A stretch of 64,000 bases of DNA from Agrococcus sp. ARC_14 (GCF_022436485.1 NZ_JAKUDO010000002.1:62001-126000); one strand, 5' to 3'; counted from the first letter of the stretch, positions 26,754 through 36,456 are shown. Numbers and translations are program-made. The notes: generated from the letters alone by a model not told the origin.

Positions 26754-26782
26754 CTACCTCTAAACATGTCAATTGTGACATG
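26738..26782. promoter_or_regulatory. Candidate paired operators over the ABC-ureohydrolase promoter
   Basis: CATGTCAATTGTGACATG (26765-26782) is a perfect 7-base inverted repeat around 4 bases. A second dyad, TGACA-GAGCA-TGTCA (26738-26752), overlaps the -35 box. The shared CATGTCA units lie 19 bases apart, about two helical turns. This is the arrangement of two operator sites for one dimeric regulator; the FCD-type regulator in the run or the PucR protein just upstream are candidates. Confidence 0.6.
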
Positions 26783-26868
26783 ACTCGGGCGGCCGGCGGG
26801 ACTACAGCACGGCGGGGCAAACGACGTCGGAGTAACCGCCGCACGCTCGTCGAGTGGACGCTGGCGCT

Positions 26869-28485
26869 TCACGGATTGTCAGACGCGTGCGCATCCCCGA
26901 GCAGCCGGAGCCACAGCCACAGCCGCGTCGCCGCATGATCCAGATCGATGCCGAGCTCCGTCTGGATCGAGTCGAGCCGGTACCGCACCGTGTTCTGGTG
27001 CACGTGCAGCGCGGCGGCGACCTTTCGCACGCTGCCCTGGTGGTTGAGGAACGCCAGCAGTGTCGGCGCGAGCTGGCTCTGGTTGTCGCGGTCGTGCGCC
27101 AGGATGCGCTCGGCGTCATCGCCCTCGAGCAGCTCTGGATCGTCGAGCATCTCGACGAGCCGGGTGACTCGGAGCTCCGCCTGCGTCTCGGCGTAATCCG
27201 CCACCGCGCGAGCTGCATTCGCGCCTGAGTCCGGGTCTGCGCCGACTTCCGTGCGCGCTGCCGCAAGCATGTGGCTGATGCGTGCGGCGTCTCGGTAGGA
27301 GCGGGGAATCTGAGTGTGGGTGTCGGCGATCCTGCCGATTCCGGCGACCACGCCGCCTACGGAAGCCAGCGTGACGCGCTCGGCGAACTGGCGGATCTGC
27401 ACGACGTCAGCGCTGCCGATCAGGGCGACGGTCAGGCCGTCGAGGATCGCGCAGTGCGACCATGCGAACTGTGCCTTCGCCGTCGTGGCGGTGCGGTGCA
27501 CGAGCTGCTGCGCGTCGAGCACCGGGTTGGCACTGGATTCGCCGACGACACGGAAGCACACCACCGTGTGCATCGCGCCGGGGTTGAGGCCGAGCCGCGC
27601 GGCGGCGGCTCGGAGGCTCTTCGCGTCGTCGACCAGAGCCCGCAGCAGGTCGGTGCTGCGCCGCTCGTCGGCCTGGGCCGTCTGGCGCGCCCGCAGCATG
27701 TGGTGCGCGACGAGCGGGACGACCGAGTCGAGGAACCGCTGCGTCTCAGGCGTGCGGCTCGGCTCGGACTGGACGATCCATACGGTGCCGAGGATCTCGC
27801 CGGCGGCTCTGACGGAGACCGCCACGCGTCCATACCGAGAGCCGTGACCCGGAAACTCCAGGGAGCCGGTTGCGGCCGCCAGCTGCTGGAACTCCTCATC
27901 GGAGTCCGGGTGCATCGCCTCCCGCAGCGACAGCGTGGTCTTGCGGCGAAGCGCATCGAGCGGCTGATCAGGATGCGTGGAGTAGCCGACGATGCGCCCG
28001 GCCGTGTCGACGAGGCTGACCGCGTCGCCGGCGAGCGACGCCAGGGTGTTCGCCAGCGAGAACAGGTCACCCTGCTGGATCCCGCTCGCCACGAGGCTGG
28101 AGCTTCCGGAGGACAGCGCCCGGATCGACTGGGCAGTGTCGGCCCAATCGGCACCGTCGTCGAGCAGGATCAGTCGCTCAGCGAGTTCGGGCGCGATGTT
28201 CGCCAACGCTTTCTCGGGGCGCCTGATGATGACGCCGGCCGCGTCACGCTGCATGAGCTCGCGCATCTGCGCATCGAAGCCCTGCGCTTCCGGATCCAGG
28301 TCTGGCGCGAGCACCAGTCGATCGGCGTAGTGGCGCTCCTGGGCACCCGTCTCGACGAAGACGCTTCCGAGGAACGTCCGATCGTGCAACGACGCCGTGG
28401 GGGACGCGACCGTGAGGATCCCGTCGAGCGACTCGATCACGTCGCCGATCACACGCGCATTGCCAGCATCAGCGTGCGGTCCCAT
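26869..28485 (-). CDS. PucR family transcriptional regulator
   Basis: A 538-residue regulator. The N-terminal part (residues 10-130) is the PucR purine-catabolism-type sensory domain, the middle (150-280) looks like a GAF-type domain, and the C-terminus carries the PucR helix-turn-helix: G-S-V-R-K-V-A-A-A-L-H-V-H-Q-N-T-V-R-Y-R-L near residues 490-510. The ATG at 28485 follows GGAGG; the frame to 28572 has no site. It is divergent from the second ABC set and stands just before the first, so it may control either or both. Such proteins respond to amino acids, purines or related nitrogen sources. Confidence 0.9.
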   Translation of the reverse strand: MGPHADAGNARVIGDVIESLDGILTVASPTASLHDRTFLGSVFVETGAQERHYADRLVLAPDLDPEAQGFDAQMRELMQRDAAGVIIRRPEKALANIAPELAERLILLDDGADWADTAQSIRALSSGSSSLVASGIQQGDLFSLANTLASLAGDAVSLVDTAGRIVGYSTHPDQPLDALRRKTTLSLREAMHPDSDEEFQQLAAATGSLEFPGHGSRYGRVAVSVRAAGEILGTVWIVQSEPSRTPETQRFLDSVVPLVAHHMLRARQTAQADERRSTDLLRALVDDAKSLRAAAARLGLNPGAMHTVVCFRVVGESSANPVLDAQQLVHRTATTAKAQFAWSHCAILDGLTVALIGSADVVQIRQFAERVTLASVGGVVAGIGRIADTHTQIPRSYRDAARISHMLAAARTEVGADPDSGANAARAVADYAETQAELRVTRLVEMLDDPELLEGDDAERILAHDRDNQSQLAPTLLAFLNHQGSVRKVAAALHVHQNTVRYRLDSIQTELGIDLDHAATRLWLWLRLLGDAHASDNP

Positions 28486-28511
28486 TGTGCAGTCCTCCAG
28501 CGATCCGCCCG

Positions 28512-28572
28512 GTGGTCTGGACACTACTCCATGTCTTTCCTTGGTTGCGGAGAGGACGCTGAGTCCGACCAC
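28512..28572. promoter_or_regulatory. Inverted repeat in the pucR / ABC divergent gap
   Basis: GTGGTCTGGAC (28512-28522) and GTCCGACCAC (28563-28572) are inverted copies differing by one inserted base, 40 bases apart. They flank the space where both divergent promoters must lie, and are plausible half-sites for the adjacent PucR regulator. The claim rests only on symmetry and position. Confidence 0.4.
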
Positions 28573-28593
28573 ATGTTTTCAAGGAGAGCAATG

Positions 28594-29505
28594 ATGCACC
28601 TGACAACTCGCACCCGGGTGTTCCCCGGAATCGCCCTCACCGTGATCGCCGGACTCGCGCTGACCTCGTGCGCCGCCGCAGACGCGGAGCCGGAGGCTGG
28701 CGAGCAACCGACGTCGGACGCCGGGAGCATCGCCGTCGTGCAGGCTGCGGCAGACCTGCTGCCCGACGCGATCAGCGAGGCTGGCGTGCTGCGGGTCGCG
28801 ATCCCGACCAACGAGCCGCCCACCCAGTTCTATCGGGAGGGCACGGAGGAGATGACGGGGCTCAACCCCGACATGGCAGCCCTCGTCGCCGGCGCGCTCG
28901 GCCTGGAGCTCGAGGTGGTCGTGAGCAACTTCGACTCGATCATCCCGGGGCTCGCGGCCGACCGCTTCGACATGACCGTGTCATCCATGACGCCCACCGA
29001 GGAGCGCATGGAGCAGCTCGACTTCGTCGACTACGTCGACATGGGCAGCGCACTGGTCGTGGCAGCCGGGAACCCCGCCGAGGTCGACGTGGATGCGCTC
29101 TGCGGGGCGAGGGTCGGCGTGCTGACGGGCTCCTACCAGCTCACGGTGAAGATCCCCGCGCTCAACGAAGCCTGTGCAGAGGCGGGCGGCGAGCCGCTCG
29201 AGATCCAGCAGTTCCAGGACACGCGCCAGGCCATCAGCTCGCTCGGCAGCGGCCGGAGCGACGCGGTCTACGCCGACGGCCCGATCCTCAGCTACGCGGC
29301 GCTGCAGAACCCAGACATCGAGGTCGCCGGCGAGCTCGACGTCTCCCCGGTGGGGATCGGCGTGCCGAAGGCGAGCGGGCTGATCGACGCGGTCGGTGCG
29401 GCGATGGCGGCGATCATCGAGAGCCCCGAGTACCTCGAGGTGCTGGGGTCCTACGGGCTGGAAGCGATGGCCCTCGAAGAGGCGCGCATCAACTTCCCGC
29501 AGTAG
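28594..29505 (+). CDS. ABC transporter substrate-binding lipoprotein, amino acid type
   Basis: A 303-residue family 3 solute-binding protein. The signal segment ends in the lipobox L-T-S-C with cysteine near residue 24, followed by an acidic linker. The ligand domain has G-L-N-P-D-M-A-A-L-V-A-G near 89-100 and S-S-M-T-P-T-E-E-R near 131-139. AAGGAG lies 7 bases before the ATG at 28594; ATGs at 28591 and 28573 are possible but worse spaced. It opens a four-gene run with a single permease, an ATPase and an FMN oxidase. Confidence 0.9.
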   Translation: MHLTTRTRVFPGIALTVIAGLALTSCAAADAEPEAGEQPTSDAGSIAVVQAAADLLPDAISEAGVLRVAIPTNEPPTQFYREGTEEMTGLNPDMAALVAGALGLELEVVVSNFDSIIPGLAADRFDMTVSSMTPTEERMEQLDFVDYVDMGSALVVAAGNPAEVDVDALCGARVGVLTGSYQLTVKIPALNEACAEAGGEPLEIQQFQDTRQAISSLGSGRSDAVYADGPILSYAALQNPDIEVAGELDVSPVGIGVPKASGLIDAVGAAMAAIIESPEYLEVLGSYGLEAMALEEARINFPQ

Positions 29506-29518
29506 AGGGGCACGCAAC

Positions 29519-30472
29519 ATGCAGAGATCCAAGGCCGGCGCCGTCGACGAGGTGGGCACGCCGACGCAGCTGCAGTCGACGCTCGACTCCCTGGAGATCA
29601 TCCCGAGGCCCCGCATCTGGTCGATCCTGGGTGCCATCGCGGTGATCGTGATCGTGGTCGGCGCGCTCTGGGACGTCATCACGAATGAGCGGTTCGGCTG
29701 GGGCACCGTGCTCGAGTACCTCTTCAACCCGCAGATCCTCGTGGGCGTCGGCCTGACCATCCTGCTCACCGTCGTGTCGATGACCGCCGGCATCCTGCTC
29801 GGGGTCGTGCTCGCGATCATGCGGCTCGCGAAGAACCCGACGTACTCGGCGGTCGCCCGCGCGTTCATCTGGTTCTTCCGGGGGACCCCGCTGCTCGTAC
29901 AGCTCATCTTCTGGTACAACATCGCGGCGCTCTACCCGGTGATCGCCCTCGGACTGCCCTTCGGCGGCCCGAGCATCGTGATCGGCGAGGCGAACGTGCT
30001 CATCACGCCGCTGGGCGCCGCACTGCTCGGGCTCGCGCTGAACGAGGCCGCCTACATGGCCGAGATCATCCGCAGCGGGATCCAGTCGGTCGACGAGGGG
30101 CAGAAGGATGCCGGCCGTGCCGTCGGCATGACGGAGTCGAAGCTGATGCGTCGGGTCGTGCTGCCGCAGGCGATGCGCATCGTGATCCCGCCGACGGGCA
30201 ACCAGGTGATCTCGATGCTGAAGGGCACCTCGCTCGTCAGCGTGCTCGCGATCTCCGACCTGCTCTACTCCGCGCAGATCATCTATGCGCTGAACTACCA
30301 GACCATCCCGCTGCTGCTGGTCGCGTGCGTCTGGTACCTCGCGATGACGTCGGTGCTCACCGGGCTCCAGGGCCTGCTCGAGGCCCGCTACGGCAAGGGG
30401 TTCCAGCCCAGGAGGCAGCGGCGCGCGAAGGTGCCGAGAGCCCAGGACACGACGGATGCGGTGCGCACATGA
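29519..30472 (+). CDS. Amino acid ABC transporter permease
   Basis: A 317-residue membrane protein. It has a 30-residue cytoplasmic lead, a first helix near 35-55, and then a standard five-helix permease core with the EAA loop [12 protein letters not shown] near residues 197-208. It is longer than common HisM-type permeases because of the extra first helix and a basic tail. As the only permease in the run it probably works as a homodimer. The start at 29519 lies 13 bases after the lipoprotein stop. Confidence 0.9.
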   Translation: MQRSKAGAVDEVGTPTQLQSTLDSLEIIPRPRIWSILGAIAVIVIVVGALWDVITNERFGWGTVLEYLFNPQILVGVGLTILLTVVSMTAGILLGVVLAIMRLAKNPTYSAVARAFIWFFRGTPLLVQLIFWYNIAALYPVIALGLPFGGPSIVIGEANVLITPLGAALLGLALNEAAYMAEIIRSGIQSVDEGQKDAGRAVGMTESKLMRRVVLPQAMRIVIPPTGNQVISMLKGTSLVSVLAISDLLYSAQIIYALNYQTIPLLLVACVWYLAMTSVLTGLQGLLEARYGKGFQPRRQRRAKVPRAQDTTDAVRT

Positions 30473-31230
30473 ACATGGTGGAGATCCGCGGGCTGCGCAA
30501 GGCGTTCCACGGCACAGAGGTGCTCAAGGACATCTCGCTCTCGGTGCCGGAGGGCTCGGTCACCTGCCTCCTCGGCCCCTCCGGGTCGGGCAAGACGACG
30601 CTGCTGCGGTGCGTCAACCAGCTGGAGACGATCGACGCGGGCATCGTGCTCGTCGACGGCGAGATGGTGGGAGCCGAGCGTCGTCGTGGCCGACTGCACG
30701 CGGCGCGGCCATCCGCGATCGCCCGCTCACGGCGGCTCACCGGCATGGTGTTCCAGCGCTTCAACCTCTTCCCGCACCGCACCGCGATCGAGAACATCAT
30801 CGAGGGGCCGGTGCAGGTGCTGCGCCGCCCCGTCGCCGAGGTGACGCAGGAGGCCATGGTGCTGCTGGAGCGCGTCGGCCTCGGCGACCGCCGCGACGCC
30901 TACCCGCAGGAGCTCTCCGGCGGTCAGCAGCAGCGGGTCGCGATCGCCCGCGCGCTCGCGATGAAGCCGAAGCTGCTGCTCTTCGATGAGCCGACGTCGG
31001 CGCTGGATCCCGAGCTCGTCGGCGAGGTGCTCACGGTGATGCGGGCGCTTGCGGCCGAGGGCATGACGATGCTGGTGGTGACGCACGAGCTGGCCTTCGC
31101 CCGCGAGGTCGCCGATCAGGTGGTCTTCATGGATGCCGGGGTCGTGGTGGAGTCCGGCCCGCCAGAGGATGTGCTCGGCAATCCGCAGCAGGAACGCACC
31201 CGCAGCTTCCTGGCCCGGGTCTTGGACTAG
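30469..31230 (+). CDS. Amino acid ABC transporter ATP-binding protein
   Basis: A 253-residue ATPase of the GlnQ type with Walker A G-P-S-G-S-G-K-T near 36-43, an inserted basic segment near 70-85 ([10 protein letters not shown]), Q-loop F-Q-R-F-N, signature L-S-G-G-Q-Q-Q-R near 147-154 and Walker B L-L-F-D-E-P near 168-173. Its ATG overlaps the permease stop by 4 bases. It supplies energy for uptake with the permease and lipoprotein upstream. Confidence 0.94.
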   Translation: MNMVEIRGLRKAFHGTEVLKDISLSVPEGSVTCLLGPSGSGKTTLLRCVNQLETIDAGIVLVDGEMVGAERRRGRLHAARPSAIARSRRLTGMVFQRFNLFPHRTAIENIIEGPVQVLRRPVAEVTQEAMVLLERVGLGDRRDAYPQELSGGQQQRVAIARALAMKPKLLLFDEPTSALDPELVGEVLTVMRALAAEGMTMLVVTHELAFAREVADQVVFMDAGVVVESGPPEDVLGNPQQERTRSFLARVLD

Positions 31231-31248
31231 AGATACAAGGAGACGGCA

Positions 31249-32445
31249 TTGGCCATTCAGTCGATGTTCAGTGTGGACGAGGTGCAGCGGCGTGCGCGCC
31301 GGCGCCTGCCCAAGATGGTCTACGACTTCGTCGAGGGCGGCGCGCTCGATGAGCGCACGCTGGGACGCAACCGCGACGCGTTCGCGGCGGTCTCGTTGCA
31401 GCAGCGGATCCTCGTCGATCTTGCGGAGATCTCGACGGCGACCCGGGTGCTCGGTCAGGAGTTCGCGACGCCCATCATCGTCTCGCCGATGGGGATGCTC
31501 ACCGTGTGCCACCCGGCCGCAGACGTCGCGGTTGCGGCCGCAGCAGCGAGTGCGGGCAGCCTCTTCGTCCACAGCCCGTGGTCGGGTGTCTCCATCGAGG
31601 AGGCGCACGCCGCAGCCGAGGGCAGGCTCTGGGAGCAGATCGCGTTCTGGAAGACCCAGGACCACACCGACGAGCATCTGTCCCGGGCGCACAACCTCGG
31701 GGTGGAGACCATCGTCGTCGCCGGTGACGTGACGCTGTCGAGCAAGCGCGAGCGCGATCTTCGGCACGGCACGTCGATGCCGCCGAAGCCGCCGCTCCGC
31801 GACGTGGTCGACGTTTCGATGCACCCTGGATGGGTCGCGCGCTGGCTGACGGGCCGGAAGATGACCTACGGCACGTACAGCATCGACGGCCGACCGATCC
31901 GCATGGGCGAGATGGCTCGGTGGATGGGCGACAACAACAACCGTCGGGCGTCCTGGGACGACGTGGCTGCGCTGCGACGCAAGTGGGACGGTCAGCTGCT
32001 CGTCAAGGGGATCATGACACCCGAGGACGCCCAGATCGCGCTCGACCACGGCGCCGACGGCGTGTACGTCTCGAATCACGGCGGCCGCCAGTTCGACGCA
32101 CAGCCGAGCACGCTCGATGTGCTGCCGGCGATCGCGGAGGCCGTCAACGGTCGTGCCGCGATCGTCGTCGACGGCGGGGTGCGCCGCGGGTCGGACGTCG
32201 TCGCAGCGCTCGCGGCGGGTGCCGACCTGGTGGGCGCCGGGCGACCGTTCGCCTATGGTCTGTCGGCCGGCGGCCGCGACGGCGTCGCCCGCGTGTTCGA
32301 GATCCTGGCCGACGAGCTCGAGACGGCGATGGGGTTCGTGGCGGCGACGGGGATCCCGGAGCTGGCTGGGCGACGACGGCCGGTCGAGAAGCCCACCGCG
32401 CCGCTCCGCGAACCCTCACCTGCGGGACGTGACACGGCCGGCTGA
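31249..32445 (+). CDS. FMN-dependent alpha-hydroxy-acid oxidase/dehydrogenase
   Basis: A 398-residue TIM-barrel flavoenzyme of the lactate oxidase, glycolate oxidase and mandelate dehydrogenase family. The catalytic His and substrate-binding Arg are in V-S-N-H-G-G-R-Q near residues 270-277, the FMN-contacting Lys in L-V-K-G-I near 247, and the phosphate loop in V-D-G-G-V-R-R-G and G-A-G-R-P. It would oxidise a 2-hydroxyacid to the 2-oxoacid. The start is TTG at 31249 with AAGGAG 6 bases upstream. It ends the second ABC run, which suggests the imported compound or a product of it is a 2-hydroxyacid. Confidence 0.9.
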   Translation: MAIQSMFSVDEVQRRARRRLPKMVYDFVEGGALDERTLGRNRDAFAAVSLQQRILVDLAEISTATRVLGQEFATPIIVSPMGMLTVCHPAADVAVAAAAASAGSLFVHSPWSGVSIEEAHAAAEGRLWEQIAFWKTQDHTDEHLSRAHNLGVETIVVAGDVTLSSKRERDLRHGTSMPPKPPLRDVVDVSMHPGWVARWLTGRKMTYGTYSIDGRPIRMGEMARWMGDNNNRRASWDDVAALRRKWDGQLLVKGIMTPEDAQIALDHGADGVYVSNHGGRQFDAQPSTLDVLPAIAEAVNGRAAIVVDGGVRRGSDVVAALAAGADLVGAGRPFAYGLSAGGRDGVARVFEILADELETAMGFVAATGIPELAGRRRPVEKPTAPLREPSPAGRDTAG

Positions 32446-32498
32446 CCGGGCACGCGGGTGAGGTGGCGTCACGAGGTCGCCGCGGGCGAAGTCCTGGC

Positions 32499-32879
32499 CT
32501 ACTCCAGCCCGAAGGTGGCGGGATCGATGGGTCGCTGCGCGCGCGGCAGCTTCTCCACGACGAGCCGATACGACTCCGTCACGAGCTCGTCGACGAGCGC
32601 TGTGGTGAGGGAGCCACCCGGATGCAGCGTGATCCAGTGCCGCTTGTTCATGTGATATCCCGGCGTGATGTCGGCGTGCTCGCTCTGCAGCGCCCTCGCC
32701 TCCTCGGGATCCGCCTTGAGCGTCACGATCGGCTCACCGCCACGGATCGTCATGAGCATGAAGACCTTGCCGCGCACCTTGCAGACGTCCCACTCCGGTC
32801 CGAACGGCTGCTCCCAGCCCGCACTGGGCAGCTCGTCGGCGCGCTGCCGCGCACGATCCTGCAACGCTTCGCCGTGCAT
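32499..32879 (-). CDS. MmcQ/YjbR family protein
   Basis: A 126-residue single-domain protein of the CyaY-like YjbR fold, with the typical W-E-Q-P-F-G-P-E-W-D-V-C-K-V start, the central F-M-L-M-T and V-T-L-K-A-D-P strands, and the M-N-K-R-H-W-I-T-L region. Members have been proposed to bind DNA, but no reaction is established. The ATG at 32879 follows AGGAGGAGG; the frame to 32912 lacks a site. It stands alone, convergent with the FMN oxidase gene. Confidence 0.85.
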   Translation of the reverse strand: MHGEALQDRARQRADELPSAGWEQPFGPEWDVCKVRGKVFMLMTIRGGEPIVTLKADPEEARALQSEHADITPGYHMNKRHWITLHPGGSLTTALVDELVTESYRLVVEKLPRAQRPIDPATFGLE

Positions 32880-33064
32880 CCGTCCTCCTCCTGCTGTCGG
32901 CCCTTGCGGCATCCGAGGCTCTCGGGCCTGAGTGGCGGAACCATCCGATCACACGGAGCGCCGGCCTCGTCACGAGTGCAGCAGCGCCAGTCAAGCAGCC
33001 GGTTTCGCACGAGCCGCTCGGTCGCTAGCGTGGCTACCCCAACCGCACGATGTGAGGAGTGGAC

Positions 33065-34003
33065 ATGACCGACCAGAGCACCGCGAACGCCGACGACGCG
33101 CACCGCGAGAGCACCGACCAGCTGAGCTTCCAGAACCCCGTCACCCGGTATCCCGTGATCGCGCCGCCCGAGCTGCAGCAGCCCGAGCCGGGCCTCGACG
33201 CGAAGCTGGAGCCGAAGAGCGACCGCGGCGAGTTCTCCTATCGCGGCACCGGCCGGCTCGAAGGGCGCAGGGCGCTCATCACCGGCGCCGACTCCGGCAT
33301 CGGCGCCGCTGTGGCGATCGCCTTCGCGAAGGAGGGCGCCGACGTCGCCATCAACTACCTCCCGGTGGAGGAGCCTGACGCGCAGGAGATCAAGCGCATC
33401 GTCGAGGAGGCCGGCCGCACCGCCGTGCTGCTGCCGGGCGACCTCACCGACAAGGCGTTCTGCGAGTCTCTGGTGACGGATGCGGTGCAGGGCCTGGGCG
33501 GGCTCGACATCCTGGTGAACAACGCCGGCAAGCAGATCGCGCAGAAGAGCCTCGAAGAGCTGCCCGACGAGCAGCTGGTGCAGACCTACGAGGTGAACGT
33601 CTTCGCGATGTTCCGCATCACGAAGGCGGCGCTGCAGCACCTCCAGCCCGGCTCCAGCATCATCAACACGACGTCGATCGTGGCCTACATGGCGCCGGAG
33701 GTGCTGGTCGACTATGCGTCGACCAAGGCGGCGATCAACAACTTCACCAAGAGCATGGGCCAGCAGCTCGCTCCCAAGGGCATCCGCGTGAACGCCGTCG
33801 CGCCGGGGCCGATCTGGACCCCGCTGCAGCCCTCCGGCGGCCAGCGGAAGGAAGAGCTGCCGAAGTTCGGGCAGTCGACGCCGCGGGGCCGCGCCGGGCA
33901 GCCGACAGAGCTCGCGCCCGCCTATGTCTTCCTCGCCTCGTCGGAGTCGAGCTACGTCATCGGCGAGACGCTCAATGTGAACGGCGGCATGCCGACGCCG
34001 TAG
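33065..34003 (+). CDS. Short-chain dehydrogenase, YghA/general-stress type
   Basis: A 312-residue NAD(P)-dependent oxidoreductase. A 55-residue lead (N-P-V-T-R-Y-P, then P-G-L-D-A-K-L-E-P-K-S-D-R-G-E) is typical of the YghA and YdaD-type stress enzymes. The nucleotide site T-G-A-D-S-G-I-G lies at residues 73-80 and the catalytic set in N-N-A-G near 152, the T-S-I-V segment near 199 and Y-A-S-T-K near 216-220. The ATG at 33065 has GAGGAG 5 bases upstream; a GTG at 33059 would overlap that site. Its aldehyde or ketone substrate is unknown. Confidence 0.9.
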   Translation: MTDQSTANADDAHRESTDQLSFQNPVTRYPVIAPPELQQPEPGLDAKLEPKSDRGEFSYRGTGRLEGRRALITGADSGIGAAVAIAFAKEGADVAINYLPVEEPDAQEIKRIVEEAGRTAVLLPGDLTDKAFCESLVTDAVQGLGGLDILVNNAGKQIAQKSLEELPDEQLVQTYEVNVFAMFRITKAALQHLQPGSSIINTTSIVAYMAPEVLVDYASTKAAINNFTKSMGQQLAPKGIRVNAVAPGPIWTPLQPSGGQRKEELPKFGQSTPRGRAGQPTELAPAYVFLASSESSYVIGETLNVNGGMPTP

Positions 34004-34012
34004 CGAGGGGCC

Positions 34013-34495
34013 TCACTCGAAGGATGCCGCCACCGCGTTGCGCTGGTACGCGAAGATCACGCTGGTGCGGGTGGAAGCGACGGTCTGCTGTGCCGAGAGG
34101 TGGCGCACGACGAACTCGCGCAGCTCTGAGGAATCGGCGACGGCCACGTGGATCTGGAAGTCGTCGGAGCCCGACAGGAAGAACAGCTCGATCACCTGCG
34201 GCAGCACGCCGATCTCGGCTGCGAAGCGCTCGATCGACTCCTGCCGCGAGCCCGCGCGCAGGGTGACGCCGATCATCGCCTGCAGGCCGCGGCCGAGCCG
34301 CGCCTGGTCGACGCTCGCGTGATAGCCACGCACGATGCCGCGGCCCTCGAGCGAGCGCAGCCGCACGTGCGCTGTGGAGGGGGCGACGCCGGCGCGCGCG
34401 GCCAGCTGCGCGTTGGTCATGCGCGCATCCACGGCGAGGCCTGCGAGCAGGGCCAGGTCGACATCGTCGAGCTCGCGCTCCCGAAGATCGTTCAT
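34013..34495 (-). CDS. Lrp/AsnC family transcriptional regulator
   Basis: A 160-residue regulator: an N-terminal helix-turn-helix (residues 10-60, with T-N-A-Q-L-A-A-R-A-G-V-A-P-S-T) and a RAM-type ligand domain (residues 70-150). The ATG at 34495 follows GGGAGGGAG; the longer frame to 34915 crosses the divergent gene. It is divergent from alanine dehydrogenase with 142 bases between, the common arrangement for an Lrp-type activator of ald that responds to alanine. Confidence 0.92.
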   Translation of the reverse strand: MNDLRERELDDVDLALLAGLAVDARMTNAQLAARAGVAPSTAHVRLRSLEGRGIVRGYHASVDQARLGRGLQAMIGVTLRAGSRQESIERFAAEIGVLPQVIELFFLSGSDDFQIHVAVADSSELREFVVRHLSAQQTVASTRTSVIFAYQRNAVAASFE

Positions 34496-34637
34496 CGCAC
34501 TCCCTCCCAAGGCCGCCCGATGGGGTGATGATCGTCGGCTGATCGCCAATCTACCGAAGATGCTGCAGCGGAACCATCCACAGACCGAATGAACGTCGAC
34601 AATCGTCGTCGAGCATCCGCACGTCGAAGGAGACCCC

Positions 34638-35738
34638 ATGCGCATCGGCATCCCCACCGAGATCAAGAACAACGAGAACCGCGTCGGCATGACCCCGGCG
34701 GGCGTCGACACGCTTGTCGGACGCGGCCATGACGTGCTCGTGCAGGCCGGCGCGGGCCTCGGCTCGCGCATCGACGACGAGGCGTTCCGCGCGGCGGGCG
34801 CGACCATCGTCGGCACCGCCGCCGAGGTGTGGGACGGCGCCGACATGGTCGTCAAGGTGAAGGAGCCGATCGCCAGCGAGTACGGGCACCTGCGCGCCGA
34901 CCAGACGCTCTTCACCTACCTGCACCTGGCCGCCGATCGGCCGCTCACCGACGCGCTCGTCGCCGCGGGCACGACCGCGATCGCCTACGAGACGGTGCAG
35001 CTGCCCGACCGCTCGCTGCCGCTGCTCTCGCCCATGAGCGAGGTCGCCGGCCGCCTCTCGATCGCGGTCGGCGCGCACGCGCTGCTGCGCGCTCAGGGCG
35101 GCCGCGGCACGCTGCTCGGCGGAGTCGCCGGCACGCCCGCCGCACGCGTCGTCGTCATCGGCGGCGGCGTCGCGGGCGAGCACGCGCTCGCCAACGCCAT
35201 CGGCATGGGCGCCGACGTCACCGTCATCGACCTCTCGCTGCCGCGCCTGCGCGACCTGCAGCGGCGCTACGGCACGAGCCTGCGCACCCGCGTCTCGACG
35301 CGACTCGACATCGCCGAGGAGCTCGCCGACGCCGACCTCGTGATCGGCTCGGTGCTCATCCCGGGCGCCGCCGCACCCAAGCTCGTCACCGACGAGATGA
35401 TCGCCGCGATGAAGCCGGGTGCCGTGCTCGTCGACATCGCGATCGACCAGGGAGGATGCTTCGAGGGCTCGCGCCCGACCACGCACGACAACCCCACCTT
35501 CCCGGTGCACGACACCGTCTTCTACTGCGTCGCCAACATGCCGGGTGCCGTGCCCGAGACCTCGACGCGCGCGCTCACGAACGCGACCCTGCCCTACGTG
35601 GCGGCCGTGGCCGACAAGGGCTGGGAGCGCGCGGCGGCCGAGGACGCAGCGCTCGCGAAGGGGCTGAACGTGCAGGACGGACGGGTCGTCAACGCGGCGG
35701 TCGCGCAGGCGTTCGGGATGGAGCTCGTCACGGCCTGA
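34638..35738 (+). CDS. ald: Alanine dehydrogenase
   Basis: A 366-residue NAD-dependent enzyme converting L-alanine to pyruvate and ammonia. The N-terminal substrate domain has the invariant E-x-K-N-N-E-N-R-V at residues 8-16, K74 in V-K-V-K-E-P and H95 in T-Y-L-H-L-A. The Rossmann part G-G-G-V-A-G lies near 174-179, and the late D-I-A-I-D-Q-G-G-C and H-D-N-P-T are family features. GAAGGAG precedes the ATG. The divergent Lrp-type gene is the probable regulator. Confidence 0.96.
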   Translation: MRIGIPTEIKNNENRVGMTPAGVDTLVGRGHDVLVQAGAGLGSRIDDEAFRAAGATIVGTAAEVWDGADMVVKVKEPIASEYGHLRADQTLFTYLHLAADRPLTDALVAAGTTAIAYETVQLPDRSLPLLSPMSEVAGRLSIAVGAHALLRAQGGRGTLLGGVAGTPAARVVVIGGGVAGEHALANAIGMGADVTVIDLSLPRLRDLQRRYGTSLRTRVSTRLDIAEELADADLVIGSVLIPGAAAPKLVTDEMIAAMKPGAVLVDIAIDQGGCFEGSRPTTHDNPTFPVHDTVFYCVANMPGAVPETSTRALTNATLPYVAAVADKGWERAAAEDAALAKGLNVQDGRVVNAAVAQAFGMELVTA

Positions 35739-35793
35739 CGCAGCGCGCGGCCAACGCGCAGCTGATCGAATCGGCTGCGGTTGCTGGTGGCGA

Positions 35794-36456
35794 CTATGAG
35801 GCGCGAGCGCCTTCGAACGCGCCGCCCTCGAGCATCGACTCGAGCATGTGCATCCGTGCCCGTTCGATGCCTGAGGTCGTGACCTCGCGGATCGCTGCTT
35901 CGTCACCGCCGCGGATCGCGTCGACCAGTCGCCCGTGGTTGACCGCCGAGTAGGGCCGGCCGAGCTCCTTGCGCAGGTTGAGGAACCGCTCGATCTCTTC
36001 GTTGAGCGCCGTGATCGTACGCAGCAGGATCGGCACGCGCGCAAGCTCAGCGACGCGCACGTGCAGGATGCGGTTGGCCGCGTTGCGCACGGAGCTGTCG
36101 GCGTCGGGGTCGACGGTCGCCGCGCTCAGCGTCTCGAGGCTGTCGAGCTCCTCCTTGGTGGCGCGCCGGGATGCGAGCACCGCGGCCTCCGGCTCCACCA
36201 GGGCGCGGAGGCGGTAGATGTCCTGCACCTCGGTGAAGTCGACCGACTTCACGAAGGTGCCCTTGCGCGGCACGACGACGATCAGCCCCTCGCGATCGAG
36301 GAGGTTGATGGCTTGACGGATGGGCGTCTTGCTCATGCCGTAGGTCGCGGCCAGCCGCGCGTCGACGATCACCTCGCCGGGTCGCAGCCGGCATTGCACG
36401 ATGTCTTGCTTGAGCGCCTGGTAGGCCTGCTCGACCATCGAGGGCGCACCCTCCAT
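35794..36456 (-). CDS. GntR family transcriptional regulator, FCD subfamily
   Basis: A 220-residue regulator with a winged helix (residues 5-70: Y-G-M-S-K-T-P-I-R-Q-A-I) and an FCD domain (R-L-R-A-L-V-E-P-E-A-A near 82-92, H-V-R-V near 132, N-H-G-R-L near 179, with the last ligand helix near 205). GGGAGGT precedes the ATG at 36456. It is divergent from the AbgT and opine-dehydrogenase-like genes across 157 bases, so it probably controls them. Confidence 0.9.
   Translation of the reverse strand: MEGAPSMVEQAYQALKQDIVQCRLRPGEVIVDARLAATYGMSKTPIRQAINLLDREGLIVVVPRKGTFVKSVDFTEVQDIYRLRALVEPEAAVLASRRATKEELDSLETLSAATVDPDADSSVRNAANRILHVRVAELARVPILLRTITALNEEIERFLNLRKELGRPYSAVNHGRLVDAIRGGDEAAIREVTTSGIERARMHMLESMLEGGAFEGARAS

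Noticed and set aside
34003-34020. GC-rich bases between the SDR and Lrp genes as a terminator.
   Set aside because: Pairing is short and interrupted, and the gap is only 9 bases.
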